From NCBI GenBank assembly GCA_001512865.1, contig LFSY01000094.1, positions 25,052 through 58,448 on the forward strand: 33,397 nt of DNA. The letters are read 5' to 3'. Source of the stretch: Rikenellaceae bacterium DTU002 (lineage in GTDB: Bacteria > Bacteroidota > Bacteroidia > Bacteroidales > UBA932). How positions within the stretch are numbered: position 1 is the first letter of the stretch; each line of letters starts with the position of its first letter. Shown in pieces: positions 19,084 through 27,555 of this stretch. The notes beneath the pieces were generated by a model. It did not search any database, had not been told where the DNA came from, and saw nothing but the letters and a program-made list of their open reading frames with translations. The position numbers were made by a program, and so were the translations under genes.

Positions 19084-19620
19084 TCAATCTATTACGTAAA
19101 GGTCTTTGTATTGTCTTCCCAGGTTGTTGTAATCCAAACCGTAACCTACTACAAAATCGTTGGGGATCCTGATACATACGTAGTCCAGGGGAATTTCCTG
19201 CTTGTAGGCATCGGGTTTCAGCAACAGGGTACATATTTTGATCTGTTTGGGATTTTTCTTTTTCAGATCTTCCACCAGTTTGACAATGGTTGTGCCGCTG
19301 TCCACGATATCCTCCACAACCACCACGGTCCGGCCGGTGATATCGGCGCATAATCCAAGCACTTCCTTAACGTCCCCGGTACTTTCAGTCCCGCTGTACG
19401 AAGCCAGCTTCACAAAGGTGACCATGCAGTTCAGGTCAATCTTTTTCATCAGGTCGGAAGTGAACATAAACGATCCGTTCAGGATACCCAGAAAGACCGG
19501 TCTGTCTTCATTCATAAGGTCCCTGTTGATTTGTTGAGCCACCTTTGAAATGGCTTTGTCAATTTCCGCGTACGGGATATAAGTGCGGAAAGTTTTGTCG
19601 TGAAGGGTAATGCGTTCCAT
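19084..19620 (-). CDS. hpt: Hypoxanthine phosphoribosyltransferase
   Basis: Purine salvage: joins hypoxanthine or guanine to PRPP. The 178-residue product has the PRPP-binding motif VVVVEDIVDSGTT, the flexible-loop region FVKLASYSGTESTG and the C-terminal PNDFVVGYGLDYNN. First gene of the hpt-adk-obgE-PAP2-lplA operon. Its ATG lies 4 nt downstream of a TAnnTTTG box, so the mRNA is probably leaderless. It diverges from purE across only 46 bp. Confidence 0.95.
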   Translation of the reverse strand: MERITLHDKTFRTYIPYAEIDKAISKVAQQINRDLMNEDRPVFLGILNGSFMFTSDLMKKIDLNCMVTFVKLASYSGTESTGDVKEVLGLCADITGRTVVVVEDIVDSGTTIVKLVEDLKKKNPKQIKICTLLLKPDAYKQEIPLDYVCIRIPNDFVVGYGLDYNNLGRQYKDLYVID

Positions 19621-19624
19621 GGAA

Positions 19625-19632
19625 CAAAAATA
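19625..19632 (-). promoter_or_regulatory. -7 promoter box of the hpt operon
   Basis: TATTTTTG on the minus strand, a perfect TAnnTTTG match, 4 nt from the hpt ATG and 5 nt from the opposing purE box. Confidence 0.6.
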
Positions 19633-19637
19633 ATCAT

Positions 19638-19645
19638 TAAATTTG
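19638..19645 (+). promoter_or_regulatory. -7 promoter box of purE
   Basis: TAAATTTG, a perfect TAnnTTTG match, 21 nt upstream of the purE ATG. Its -33 region would fall across the hpt start codon. Confidence 0.6.
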
Positions 19646-19666
19646 AACTTTTAACTGTCAAAGTAA

Positions 19667-20185
19667 ATGAAACCTCAAGTCAGTATCATAATGGGCAGCA
19701 TGTCCGATATGCCCGTCATGGAAGAAGCAGCCCGTTTCCTGGACCAGATGGAGATTCCCTTTGAAATGAACGCCCTTTCTGCACACCGCACCCCGGACAA
19801 GGTGGCGGAGTATGCGAAAAGCGCATCCCAAAGAGGCGTGAAGGTGATCATTGCCGGAGCCGGAGGGGCGGCACACCTGCCCGGGGTAGTGGCAGCCTAT
19901 GCCCAAATCCCCGTGATTGGTGTTCCCGTCAAATCTTCACAATCATTGTCCGGGCTGGATTCCATTCTCTCCATCCTTCAAATGCCGTCGGGCATTCCGG
20001 TCGCTACCATGGCGCTGGACGGAGCACGGAACGCGGCCATCTTCGCTGCCCGTATACTGTCGCTGTCAGATAAGGACCTGGCATTGAAAATGAGGGCATT
20101 CCATGAGACCCTTGGCCGGAAAGTCGAGGAAGCCAACGAGAAGATCAAAGACATTCAATACCGTTTCAAGATACAGGATCATTAA
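19667..20185 (+). CDS. purE: 5-(carboxyamino)imidazole ribonucleotide mutase (PurE, class I)
   Basis: De novo purine synthesis: moves the carboxylate of N5-CAIR to C4. The 172-residue product has the substrate-binding GSMSDMPVMEEA, the conserved SAHRTPDKVAEYA with the catalytic His, and IIAGAGGAAHLPGVVAAY. GVPVKSSQSLSGLDSILSI follows and fits the class I type. It diverges from hpt, which feeds the same nucleotide pool by salvage. A 46-nt gap separates it from the next gene, which may be co-transcribed. Confidence 0.96.
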   Translation: MKPQVSIIMGSMSDMPVMEEAARFLDQMEIPFEMNALSAHRTPDKVAEYAKSASQRGVKVIIAGAGGAAHLPGVVAAYAQIPVIGVPVKSSQSLSGLDSILSILQMPSGIPVATMALDGARNAAIFAARILSLSDKDLALKMRAFHETLGRKVEEANEKIKDIQYRFKIQDH

Positions 20186-20231
20186 TTTAAAATAAGGCTC
20201 ATCAGAGGGGAGCGCAAGAGGGGAACTGATC

Positions 20232-22139
20232 ATGAGAACTTTTTTTAGTGTGCTGTTTTTCGGCACTTGTGTCTGTGTTGTCCATGCACAGTCAACGGAT
20301 ATCTTTTTGGAAAACCTGGCCAGGGACCACGGCTTTACCGGTCAGGACATGGAAGAAATGCTGCATTCCCGGAAAAACATCAATTCGGCAACCCGGGACG
20401 ATCTGGAAATTGCCGGCTTCCTGACGCCTTACCAGATCGCTTCCCTGCTCGACCACAGGGAGCGTTACGGGCTCTTTTTTTCCTGGGCCGAGATTTTTCT
20501 GATACCCGGTTTTACCGGGGAAGTGTCGGACCTGCTTCCCCTGTTTTTCACCCTTGAGCAACACAAGGCACCTCGAAAAACGGATCTGCGGTCCCTGGCC
20601 CGCTACGGCAAACATACCGTACTGATGCAGACACGAACGCGTTTTCCCAGAGCTGAGGAGTACAGCCCTGTTACGGCCCGGGAATACCTTGCCCGTCCCA
20701 ATACACGATACCTTGGTATTCCCTGGTACCGCTACGGCCGTTATGCCTTCAGCTATTACGACCGTCTGCGATGCGGCATTACCCTGGAAAGCGATCCGGG
20801 AGAAAGGGCTGTGGCAGATTTTCTGTCTTTTCATATATCCCTGCAGGGTCCCGGGGCCCTAAAGTCTTTGGTGGCAGGTGATTTCAGGGCCAGGTTCGGC
20901 CAGGGACTGATGTTGTGGAACGGGACCCGGTTTGGGAAAGCATCCTCCACTTCGTCTTTATGCAACAATGAAATGGGCCTGACCCCCTATACCTCCCGTG
21001 ATGAAAATCTCTTTTTCAGGGGAGTGGGAGCCACATTCCGCCACAGGTATTTTGAATTGTCCGTTTTTGCCTCCGCCAGGGCGCTCGATGCCAGGATCAC
21101 TGACGAAGGCTTTACCTCGCTTGTCACCACCGGTTATCACAGGACTCCCCTTGAAACTGAAAAGAAAAATGCCCTGTTCGCCTGGGCAGCCGGAGCCAAT
21201 TTGTCCTGTACGGGAGAAGGATGGAAAGCGGGGGTAACAGCCCTGGGGTACGGATACGACCGTCAGGATGCCGGCAGGATTACATATTACAACGCTTATA
21301 AGAACAGATCCGTACCTTTCGGAGGGATTTCGGCGGATTTTTCCCTTAGGTGGAGGTCGTTGCGTTTTTTCTCTGAAACCGCCGTTGATGCGGGTTTTGT
21401 CCCGGCTGTACTTGCCGGCATCCTGTGTTACGGCAGGAACGGGAACAGGGCAGGCGTGCTCTTACGATGTTTCTCTCCTTCCTTCACCACGGCTTACGGA
21501 GCGGCTCTCGGCCGCAACAGCACCTCATCCAACGAATTCAGCCTGCAGCTGACCGGGGATCTTGTTTTGCAGCGATCCTGGAAATTAGACGGGAGCCTTT
21601 GGTTCTGGCTGTTCCCGAAAGCCCGTTATCTGTGCAGGGAACCTTCTTATGGCTGGGAAGGACGGGTACAGTTGTATTCCGGCGATCAGATGATTTCTCT
21701 GCGACAGCAGCGGTCCTTATCTGACAAAGGCGTTACCGACAGGCAATCCCTGCGCTTACAGTGCGGTTTGCCGCTGAACGGTTTGCTGGGCCTCAGATTT
21801 CGTGCAGACGGGGTGCATTGTCTACTTCCCGGAAAGGTGAATGACTGGGGATATGCTGTGTATGCTGAAATGACCTGCGGGGGAGCGGGGAAAAAATTCG
21901 GGGGATCTTTCCGGGTGTCGTATTTCAACACAGGTTCGTGGGATTCCAGGATATATATGTACGAATCTGATGTGTTGTACGGGTTCTCGGTACCTGCCCT
22001 TTACGGGAAAGGCTTCAGAAGTTATATAAACATGCGGTATGCTCCCTTTCAGTCCCTTGACCTGTGGGTCAGGTTTGCGTGTACAGCGGGAGGGTCTTTT
22101 TCCTGTGAATCTAAGGTTCAGGTGCGGTTTCGTTTTTGA
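20232..22139 (+). CDS. Exported helix-hairpin-helix protein with predicted outer-membrane beta-barrel
   Basis: A 635-residue protein of unassigned function. Residues 1-19 are a signal peptide ending VVHAQ. About 25-115 hold a ComEA-like helix-hairpin-helix unit: NINSATRDDLEIAGFLTPYQI ends a first motif, then LLDHRERYGLFFSWAEIFLIPGF. The rest (about 130-635) is a series of alternating, aromatic-rich strands ending VRFRF, as expected of an outer-membrane barrel. Similar HhH-plus-barrel proteins occur across Bacteroidetes. The helix-hairpin-helix could bind DNA at the outer membrane, but that is inference. It overlaps the convergent kinase gene by 29 nt. Confidence 0.8.
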   Translation: MRTFFSVLFFGTCVCVVHAQSTDIFLENLARDHGFTGQDMEEMLHSRKNINSATRDDLEIAGFLTPYQIASLLDHRERYGLFFSWAEIFLIPGFTGEVSDLLPLFFTLEQHKAPRKTDLRSLARYGKHTVLMQTRTRFPRAEEYSPVTAREYLARPNTRYLGIPWYRYGRYAFSYYDRLRCGITLESDPGERAVADFLSFHISLQGPGALKSLVAGDFRARFGQGLMLWNGTRFGKASSTSSLCNNEMGLTPYTSRDENLFFRGVGATFRHRYFELSVFASARALDARITDEGFTSLVTTGYHRTPLETEKKNALFAWAAGANLSCTGEGWKAGVTALGYGYDRQDAGRITYYNAYKNRSVPFGGISADFSLRWRSLRFFSETAVDAGFVPAVLAGILCYGRNGNRAGVLLRCFSPSFTTAYGAALGRNSTSSNEFSLQLTGDLVLQRSWKLDGSLWFWLFPKARYLCREPSYGWEGRVQLYSGDQMISLRQQRSLSDKGVTDRQSLRLQCGLPLNGLLGLRFRADGVHCLLPGKVNDWGYAVYAEMTCGGAGKKFGGSFRVSYFNTGSWDSRIYMYESDVLYGFSVPALYGKGFRSYINMRYAPFQSLDLWVRFACTAGGSFSCESKVQVRFRF

Positions 22140-23094
22140 CGAAAGGGACGAAATCTTTCCCGGCGATCAGCCTCAGGGATCCGGGCAGGATCCTGAATAC
22201 AAAGGGCGGAGTGCCCATAAGTTCCCCGTCTGTTTCCAGAAAAGTGGTATTCTTGCTGTTTGGGAGCACTTCCACCGTCTTGCCCCTTCCGTGGTGAGCC
22301 TCCTTGAATGAATATACTTTTCCTTCAATAAAATCCCTGATCCTCAGCGCCAGTGAAATTTTATTCAGGGGCCCCACCAGTGTAACATCAAACAATCCGT
22401 CATCCGGGATGGATAGAGGCAGGGCTTTCATCCCGCTGCCAATGCAGATCCCCATACCTATGCTGCAGGTGAGCACGGGCCCTTCGTAAAACACATTCCC
22501 GTCGATCAGGACCCTGAGGTCTTTGGGCCGGTAAAAAAGGAACTGGTGCAGCAGGCTGTTCAGGTATTGAGTTTTACCTCTTTTGTTGTCCTGTTCCACT
22601 ACCTTTTCATAATGTCTGATCACAGCCGCATCCAGACCCATGCCGGCCGCATTGGCGAAGTATCTGGATCTTTCGATTCCAAAATCCTGGAAAGAAACCC
22701 ATCCCACGTCGGTAAGAACGGTATGCTGTTCTATGATCGTTTCCATAGCCTTCACGTAATCCGTGGGGATTTTGTAGGCATAGACAAAATCATTGCCTGT
22801 TCCTATGGGTACAATACCCAGGGTGATGCTTTGCGTAGGGACATCTTGCTGGTAGAAAATCCCGTTGATCACTTCATGGAAAGTCCCGTCTCCCCCAATG
22901 ACGATGAAATTGCGTATGCCTTCACGTATGGCTTCGATGGTTATGGTAACGGCATGATACTTGTGCTTTGTGAACACACATTCAAACACAATGTTTTTTT
23001 CCAGGAAAAAATTGGAGATACGAGGCCACATCAGGGCCGTTTTACCACCACCTGCGATAGGGTTCAATATGATCATCCACCTGTTAGAGGGCAT
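22111..23094 (-). CDS. Diacylglycerol/lipid kinase (DAGK catalytic domain family)
   Basis: Probably phosphorylates diacylglycerol or a related lipid at the membrane. The 327-residue product starts with the family pattern IILNPIAGGGK, carries the nucleotide-binding VIGGDGTFHEVINGI and PIGTGNDFVYAY, and has the C-terminal DDGLFDVTLVG and FLETDGE motifs. It resembles DgkB/YegS-type soluble lipid kinases; the substrate is uncertain. It diverges from parA and overlaps the HhH-barrel gene by 29 nt at its 3' end. Only an imperfect promoter box (TACTTTTA, 23120-23127) is visible. Confidence 0.9.
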   Translation of the reverse strand: MPSNRWMIILNPIAGGGKTALMWPRISNFFLEKNIVFECVFTKHKYHAVTITIEAIREGIRNFIVIGGDGTFHEVINGIFYQQDVPTQSITLGIVPIGTGNDFVYAYKIPTDYVKAMETIIEQHTVLTDVGWVSFQDFGIERSRYFANAAGMGLDAAVIRHYEKVVEQDNKRGKTQYLNSLLHQFLFYRPKDLRVLIDGNVFYEGPVLTCSIGMGICIGSGMKALPLSIPDDGLFDVTLVGPLNKISLALRIRDFIEGKVYSFKEAHHGRGKTVEVLPNSKNTTFLETDGELMGTPPFVFRILPGSLRLIAGKDFVPFVKNETAPEP

Positions 23095-23149
23095 AATGAC
23101 GGGCTTTGAAATGAGAGTGTAAAAGTAAGAATATTTGTTCTATTTATAG

Positions 23150-23157
23150 TATATTTG
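23150..23157 (+). promoter_or_regulatory. -7 promoter box of the parA operon
   Basis: TATATTTG, a perfect TAnnTTTG match, 27 nt upstream of the parA ATG. An upstream TTTG lies only 12 nt away, too close for a standard -33 element. Confidence 0.65.
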
Positions 23158-23184
23158 CCCAATTGAAATCAAACAGGCACATTT

Positions 23185-23958
23185 ATGGGAAAAGTAATCG
23201 CCATAGCGAATCAGAAGGGGGGAGTAGGAAAAACGACCACAGCCATCAATCTGGCAGCATCTCTTGCAGTGATGGAAAAAAATGTTTTATTGGTTGATGC
23301 AGATCCACAGGCGAACACCACTTCAGGGCTTTGTTTCGATCCCAACGCCGGCAGCGGAGACACCCTGTACGAGTGTCTTATCGGAAAGGTGCCGGTGGAA
23401 AAAACGATCCTCCAGACAGAGATAGACGGGCTGAAGCTCATTCCTTCCCATATTGATCTTGTGGGTGCCGAGATAGAGCTTCTTTCAGTGCCTGACCGCG
23501 AGCAGGTAATGAAGCAGCACCTTGACGGCATACGTCAGCACTTCGATTATATTTTTATAGATTGTTCCCCGTCCCTGGGACTGATCACAGTCAATGCCCT
23601 GACTGCGGCTGATGCCGTGATCATTCCCGTACAGTGCGAATTCTTTTCTCTGGAAGGACTGGGAAAACTGCTCAACACCATAAAAATTGTACAAAGCCGT
23701 CTGAACCCCTCCCTGGCCATTGAAGGATTCCTTCTGACCATGTATGATGTGCGTCTGCGATCACACAACCAGATAGTTGAAGAGGTAAGGCATCATTTCA
23801 GGGATATGGTTTTTCAGACGGTCATTCAGAGGAATGTACGGCTGAGCGAATCACCTTCTCACGGAAAACCCGTGATTCTGTACGATGCCGCCTCCGTAGG
23901 CAGTAACAATTACCTGAATCTTGCCCGGGAATTTTTAAAGAAGAATCAAAATGACTAA
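23185..23958 (+). CDS. parA: Chromosome-partitioning ATPase ParA
   Basis: Dynamic nucleoid-bound ATPase that positions ParB-parS complexes. The 257-residue product has the deviant Walker A KGGVGKTTT at 11-19, the second conserved Asp in LLVDADPQANTTSG, and the Walker B-like YIFIDCSPSLGL. It lacks an N-terminal DNA-binding domain, so it is the chromosomal (Soj) type. It overlaps parB by 8 nt. First gene of a four-gene operon. Confidence 0.96.
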   Translation: MGKVIAIANQKGGVGKTTTAINLAASLAVMEKNVLLVDADPQANTTSGLCFDPNAGSGDTLYECLIGKVPVEKTILQTEIDGLKLIPSHIDLVGAEIELLSVPDREQVMKQHLDGIRQHFDYIFIDCSPSLGLITVNALTAADAVIIPVQCEFFSLEGLGKLLNTIKIVQSRLNPSLAIEGFLLTMYDVRLRSHNQIVEEVRHHFRDMVFQTVIQRNVRLSESPSHGKPVILYDAASVGSNNYLNLAREFLKKNQND

Positions 23959-24847
23959 AAAACCGGCTTTGGGAAAAGGACTTGGGGCCCTGATATCGGA
24001 ATCTCCTTCCCTGTCAGACTGGAAACCCCGGAATCCCGTAGTACTTCCCCAATTGGAAGGAACTTCACTGATACAGATAGATCTGATAGAAGTCAATCCG
24101 GAACAGCCACGCAAGGAATTCAATGAAGAATCGCTGGCCGAACTGGCGCATTCCATAAAGAACCTGGGGCTGATCCAGCCCATCACACTCCGCAAGCTTT
24201 CCGGAGACAGGTATCAGCTGATCAGCGGAGAAAGACGGTTGCGGGCAGCCAGGCTGGCCGGTCTGACAAAAGTGCCTGCATACATCAGGCAGGTAGAAGA
24301 CGGGGCTTTACTGGAAATGGCCCTGGTAGAAAACATACAGCGTGAGAACCTGGATGCTATGGAAATTGCTTTCGGGTTCCAGCGTCTGACAGAAGAATGC
24401 GAACTCACTCAGGAGAAGCTTGCAGAAAGGGTGGGCAAGAAAAGAGCCACTGTTGCGAACTATCTCAGACTTTTACAATTGCCTGCAGAGGTCCAGTTGC
24501 TCATAAGGGCAGGCGCACTTACCATGGGTCATGCGAGGGCGTTGCTGTCCCTGGATGACAATGCGGCACGACTGGCTCTGGCCGGAAAGATTGTGGAGAA
24601 AGATCTGTCGGTCAGACAGGTAGAAAACATGGTGCGCCAGGCAGACGGTGAGAAAGCGGCGAGCCGGACGCAGGAGACAGAATTGCCCGATGTCTATTAC
24701 CGCGTACTGGAAAGGATCGGCAGATTTTTTAATCACAACATAAGCGTGAAAAGAAATGCAAGAGGCGAGGGAGTCCTGACCATACATTGCTCCGGTGATT
24801 CGGAAATGGAATCTTTTCTGGATGTCCTGGAGAAAAATAATATATAG
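23951..24847 (+). CDS. parB: Chromosome-partitioning protein ParB
   Basis: parS-binding CTPase clamp. The 298-residue product starts with the ParA-interacting motif ALGKGLGALI. It then has the N-terminal domain with NPEQPRKEF, the CTP-binding GERR at 93-96 and ENIQREN at 127-133, a helix-turn-helix around 150-172 (TQEKLAERVGKKRATVANYL), and a C-terminal dimerisation region. No full parS palindrome is visible in the window. Confidence 0.95.
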   Translation: MTKKPALGKGLGALISESPSLSDWKPRNPVVLPQLEGTSLIQIDLIEVNPEQPRKEFNEESLAELAHSIKNLGLIQPITLRKLSGDRYQLISGERRLRAARLAGLTKVPAYIRQVEDGALLEMALVENIQRENLDAMEIAFGFQRLTEECELTQEKLAERVGKKRATVANYLRLLQLPAEVQLLIRAGALTMGHARALLSLDDNAARLALAGKIVEKDLSVRQVENMVRQADGEKAASRTQETELPDVYYRVLERIGRFFNHNISVKRNARGEGVLTIHCSGDSEMESFLDVLEKNNI

Positions 24848-24860
24848 CAGGTCATTATTT

Positions 24861-25745
24861 GTGAAACGTAACCTTGTATTTTTTCTTTTTCTGTTCTGCT
24901 TTCTTCCCGTCGCATACGGGCAGTTTGCAGTGGATATGGGAGATCAGGGAACACGCCAGGCAGGGGACACTACGGTGCAGGCAAAGGAGCCGTTCAAACT
25001 GCGCACTTATTATTCTGCACTGTCGGGAAAAGACACCCTGAAACTGGGTCGTGTTTTTTCCGGAGCGGTAATCCTCCCGGGGTATTCACAGGCCTACAAC
25101 CGTCAATACTGGAAGATACCTGCAGTATATGCAGGCCTTGGTGCCGGGATCTACATGGGGTACCGTTTCAACATGAAATATCTGGATACGGGGAATGAAT
25201 CCTATGAATTGTACAGAAACCTGTGTTATGCCGGGGCCGGTCTGGTTTACTGGGGCAGCCTGCTGGACGGGGTGGTACAGTTTAAGCACGAGAAAGAGAT
25301 CCTGCCTGCCAGGGCAACGCTTTTTTCTGCGCTGCTGCCGGGTCTGGGACAAATATACAACGGGGATTACTGGAAGCTTCCCATCATCTACGGCGGGCTC
25401 ATTGCCTGCGGGTATTTCTGGCAATACAACGGGCTTCAGTACCAACGCTACAAGACCATGTACAACCATGCTACCGCGAAACCATCCGAGTACGACGGCT
25501 GGATGACACCTGAGAATATCAAATGGTACAGGGATTCTTTCCGTCGTTACAGGGATTACTCCGTCATTGCCACGGTCCTGGTGTATGCCCTGAATGTCAT
25601 AGATGCCAACGTCTTTGCACACTTCAGGGATTTTGACATCAGCGATGACCTTACCCTGCGGATAGAGCCGGGGCTGATCCCCGCTGCCGGCTATGCTTCT
25701 GCCGCCTTTCCGGGTGCCGGAATCCAAATGAGATTAACCTTTTAA
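24861..25745 (+). CDS. DUF5683 protein with internal duplication
   Basis: A 294-residue exported protein of unknown function. The GTG start at 24861 is chosen because it gives a clean signal peptide (MKRNLVFFLF ... VAYGQ); the upstream ATG lies inside parB and gives no sensible N-terminus. The DUF5683 unit occurs twice: FSGAVILPGYSQAYNRQYWK at 66-85 and FSALLPGLGQIYNGDYWK at 155-172. Each is followed by an aromatic-rich hydrophobic stretch and a YR...VY...DA/DG segment. The second copy ends with the usual HFRDFDISDDLTLRIEP. Other members I recall have one copy. It lies between parB and mltD. Confidence 0.85.
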   Translation: MKRNLVFFLFLFCFLPVAYGQFAVDMGDQGTRQAGDTTVQAKEPFKLRTYYSALSGKDTLKLGRVFSGAVILPGYSQAYNRQYWKIPAVYAGLGAGIYMGYRFNMKYLDTGNESYELYRNLCYAGAGLVYWGSLLDGVVQFKHEKEILPARATLFSALLPGLGQIYNGDYWKLPIIYGGLIACGYFWQYNGLQYQRYKTMYNHATAKPSEYDGWMTPENIKWYRDSFRRYRDYSVIATVLVYALNVIDANVFAHFRDFDISDDLTLRIEPGLIPAAGYASAAFPGAGIQMRLTF

Positions 25746-25759
25746 CAATTGTTCCTGAT

Positions 25760-27553
25760 ATGAAATCTAAATCCCTGATCTTTTTATTGCTTATCCTCAC
25801 ACTGTCTCCCGTTCCCCTGGGAGCACAGATCATTAAAAGACCATCGAAAAAACAGCTGACCCGACAGGTGGATTCCCTGTTAAGACTGACCGACTCGCTG
25901 CAGCAAGCCCTTATGACCATGGAATTGCCTGCGGCAGACTCTCTGTATATGAACGGAGAGATCAATGAAGGCGGGTTTGACAGTCCTGCTGTCGAAACGG
26001 ATTTCGGATACGATTCCCTGTCGACGGAACAGCGTCTGAGCTTGTATTATCATCAGAATCTGCTGAACCAGTTGCCCGATCCCATGACACTGGAAAACCT
26101 GGACACAGCCATGTTAAGTTCCGGCATACCCGACTCGGTATATATTGAAAGACTGACCAGGATGAACAGTTTCATCAAGCTCCCGTACAACAATATAGTG
26201 AAGAACCATATCATACACTATACCCAGAAGATGCCCGACCGTATTCCCACGATTTTAGGTCTGGCACAATATTATATGCCATTGTTCGAAGAGATCCTCG
26301 ATTCTTACAGCATGCCGCTGGAGCTGAAAGCCATGGCCGTGATCGAATCTGCCCTCAATCCCAGGGCCGTCTCCAGGGCCCGGGCTACGGGCATGTGGCA
26401 ATTCATGTACCGAACGGCGTTGAATTACAACCTTACCATCAATTCCTACGTAGATGAAAGACTTGATCCCATCGTCTCGGGAGATGCTGCTGCCCGTTAC
26501 CTTCTAGATTCCTACCGTATATACGGGGACTGGGTACTGGCCATAGCCTCTTACAATTGCGGGGTGGGAAATGTGAATAAAGCCATCCGCAGGGCGGGAG
26601 GGTCCCGGGAGTTCTGGGACATATATCCCTTTTTACCACGGGAAACCCGCGGTTATGTACCGGCCTTTGTCGCGGCCCTGTATACCATGCGTTATTACAA
26701 CGAACACCAGATCAGGCCGCTTCCAATAGAAATGCCTGCACATGTAGATACGTTCGAGGTTAACAGAATGCTCCATTTTGAACAGATCACCTCGTTCCTG
26801 GACATATCAATGGATCAGTTGAGGGACCTGAATCCTCAATACACCAAGGACATCATACCCGGCGTGGAGCGTCCCTATATATTGCGACTTCCTTACGAAT
26901 ACAGCGGAGAGTTCGCTGCACTGCAGGATACGATATTTTCATACAGGGACAGTGTCTATTTTAATCCCCTGATCCTGAACACCAGGGCAACAGCTTCCGA
27001 TACACAGGTCACTCACAGGGTGCGCAGCGGGGAAACCCTCAGTCATATTGCATACCGTTACGGGGTTAGGATCGCCGATCTGAAATACTGGAACGGTCTC
27101 CGTTCGGACAGGATCGTTCCCAACCAGCGTCTGATCATCTATTCAAAAGGATCCGGGGCACCACAGGCTTCTGCCGCACAAAGCACCTCTTCCTCCCGGG
27201 GGATCCCTGCCGCCAGGGCACAGGGAAATCTGATCACACACAAAGTGCAGCGGGGGGAAACACTGGGGGGCATCGCCGAGAAATACAAGGTAAGTGCCGC
27301 CAACATCCGTTCCTGGAACAATATGCGCAACAACACCATATACGCCGGCGGCACATTAAAAATCTACACTTCTGCCACAGTGGCCACTTCCCACGACGGA
27401 TCCTTTGAATACTATACCATCAAACAGGGAGACAACCTCTGGGATATCGCCAATAAATTCGGGATCACGGTACAGAATATCCGTTCCCTGAACGGACTGG
27501 GCAACAATTCCAGGATATATCCCGGACAGAAGCTGAAAATCCGTAAAATGTAA
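25760..27553 (+). CDS. mltD: Membrane-bound lytic murein transglycosylase D with three LysM domains
   Basis: Cleaves peptidoglycan glycan strands, forming 1,6-anhydro ends. The 597-residue product has a signal peptide (1-22, ending LGAQ) and an SLT domain at about 165-290. The catalytic Glu196 is in MAVIESALNPRAVS, followed by ATGMWQFM and the conserved AIASYNCGVGNV. Three LysM domains (418-461, 493-536 and 551-595) bind peptidoglycan. No lipobox is seen, so it is probably periplasmic rather than lipid-anchored. Last gene of the parA operon; it ends 2 nt before the convergent priA-like stop. Confidence 0.94.
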   Translation: MKSKSLIFLLLILTLSPVPLGAQIIKRPSKKQLTRQVDSLLRLTDSLQQALMTMELPAADSLYMNGEINEGGFDSPAVETDFGYDSLSTEQRLSLYYHQNLLNQLPDPMTLENLDTAMLSSGIPDSVYIERLTRMNSFIKLPYNNIVKNHIIHYTQKMPDRIPTILGLAQYYMPLFEEILDSYSMPLELKAMAVIESALNPRAVSRARATGMWQFMYRTALNYNLTINSYVDERLDPIVSGDAAARYLLDSYRIYGDWVLAIASYNCGVGNVNKAIRRAGGSREFWDIYPFLPRETRGYVPAFVAALYTMRYYNEHQIRPLPIEMPAHVDTFEVNRMLHFEQITSFLDISMDQLRDLNPQYTKDIIPGVERPYILRLPYEYSGEFAALQDTIFSYRDSVYFNPLILNTRATASDTQVTHRVRSGETLSHIAYRYGVRIADLKYWNGLRSDRIVPNQRLIIYSKGSGAPQASAAQSTSSSRGIPAARAQGNLITHKVQRGETLGGIAEKYKVSAANIRSWNNMRNNTIYAGGTLKIYTSATVATSHDGSFEYYTIKQGDNLWDIANKFGITVQNIRSLNGLGNNSRIYPGQKLKIRKM

Positions 27554-27555
27554 CA

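Noticed and set aside
22126-22142. TTTCGT and ACGAAA inverted repeat at the HhH-barrel/lipid-kinase junction
   Set aside because: Only a 6-bp AT-rich stem with no T-run on either side; not convincing as a terminator.
23120-23127. TACTTTTA on the minus strand as the lipid kinase promoter
   Set aside because: It misses the last G of TAnnTTTG; plausible at 25 nt from the ATG but not strong enough to list.
24795-24860. ATG 24795 as the DUF5683 start
   Set aside because: It lies within parB and adds a basic, Trp-rich stretch before the signal peptide; GTG 24861 gives a normal one.
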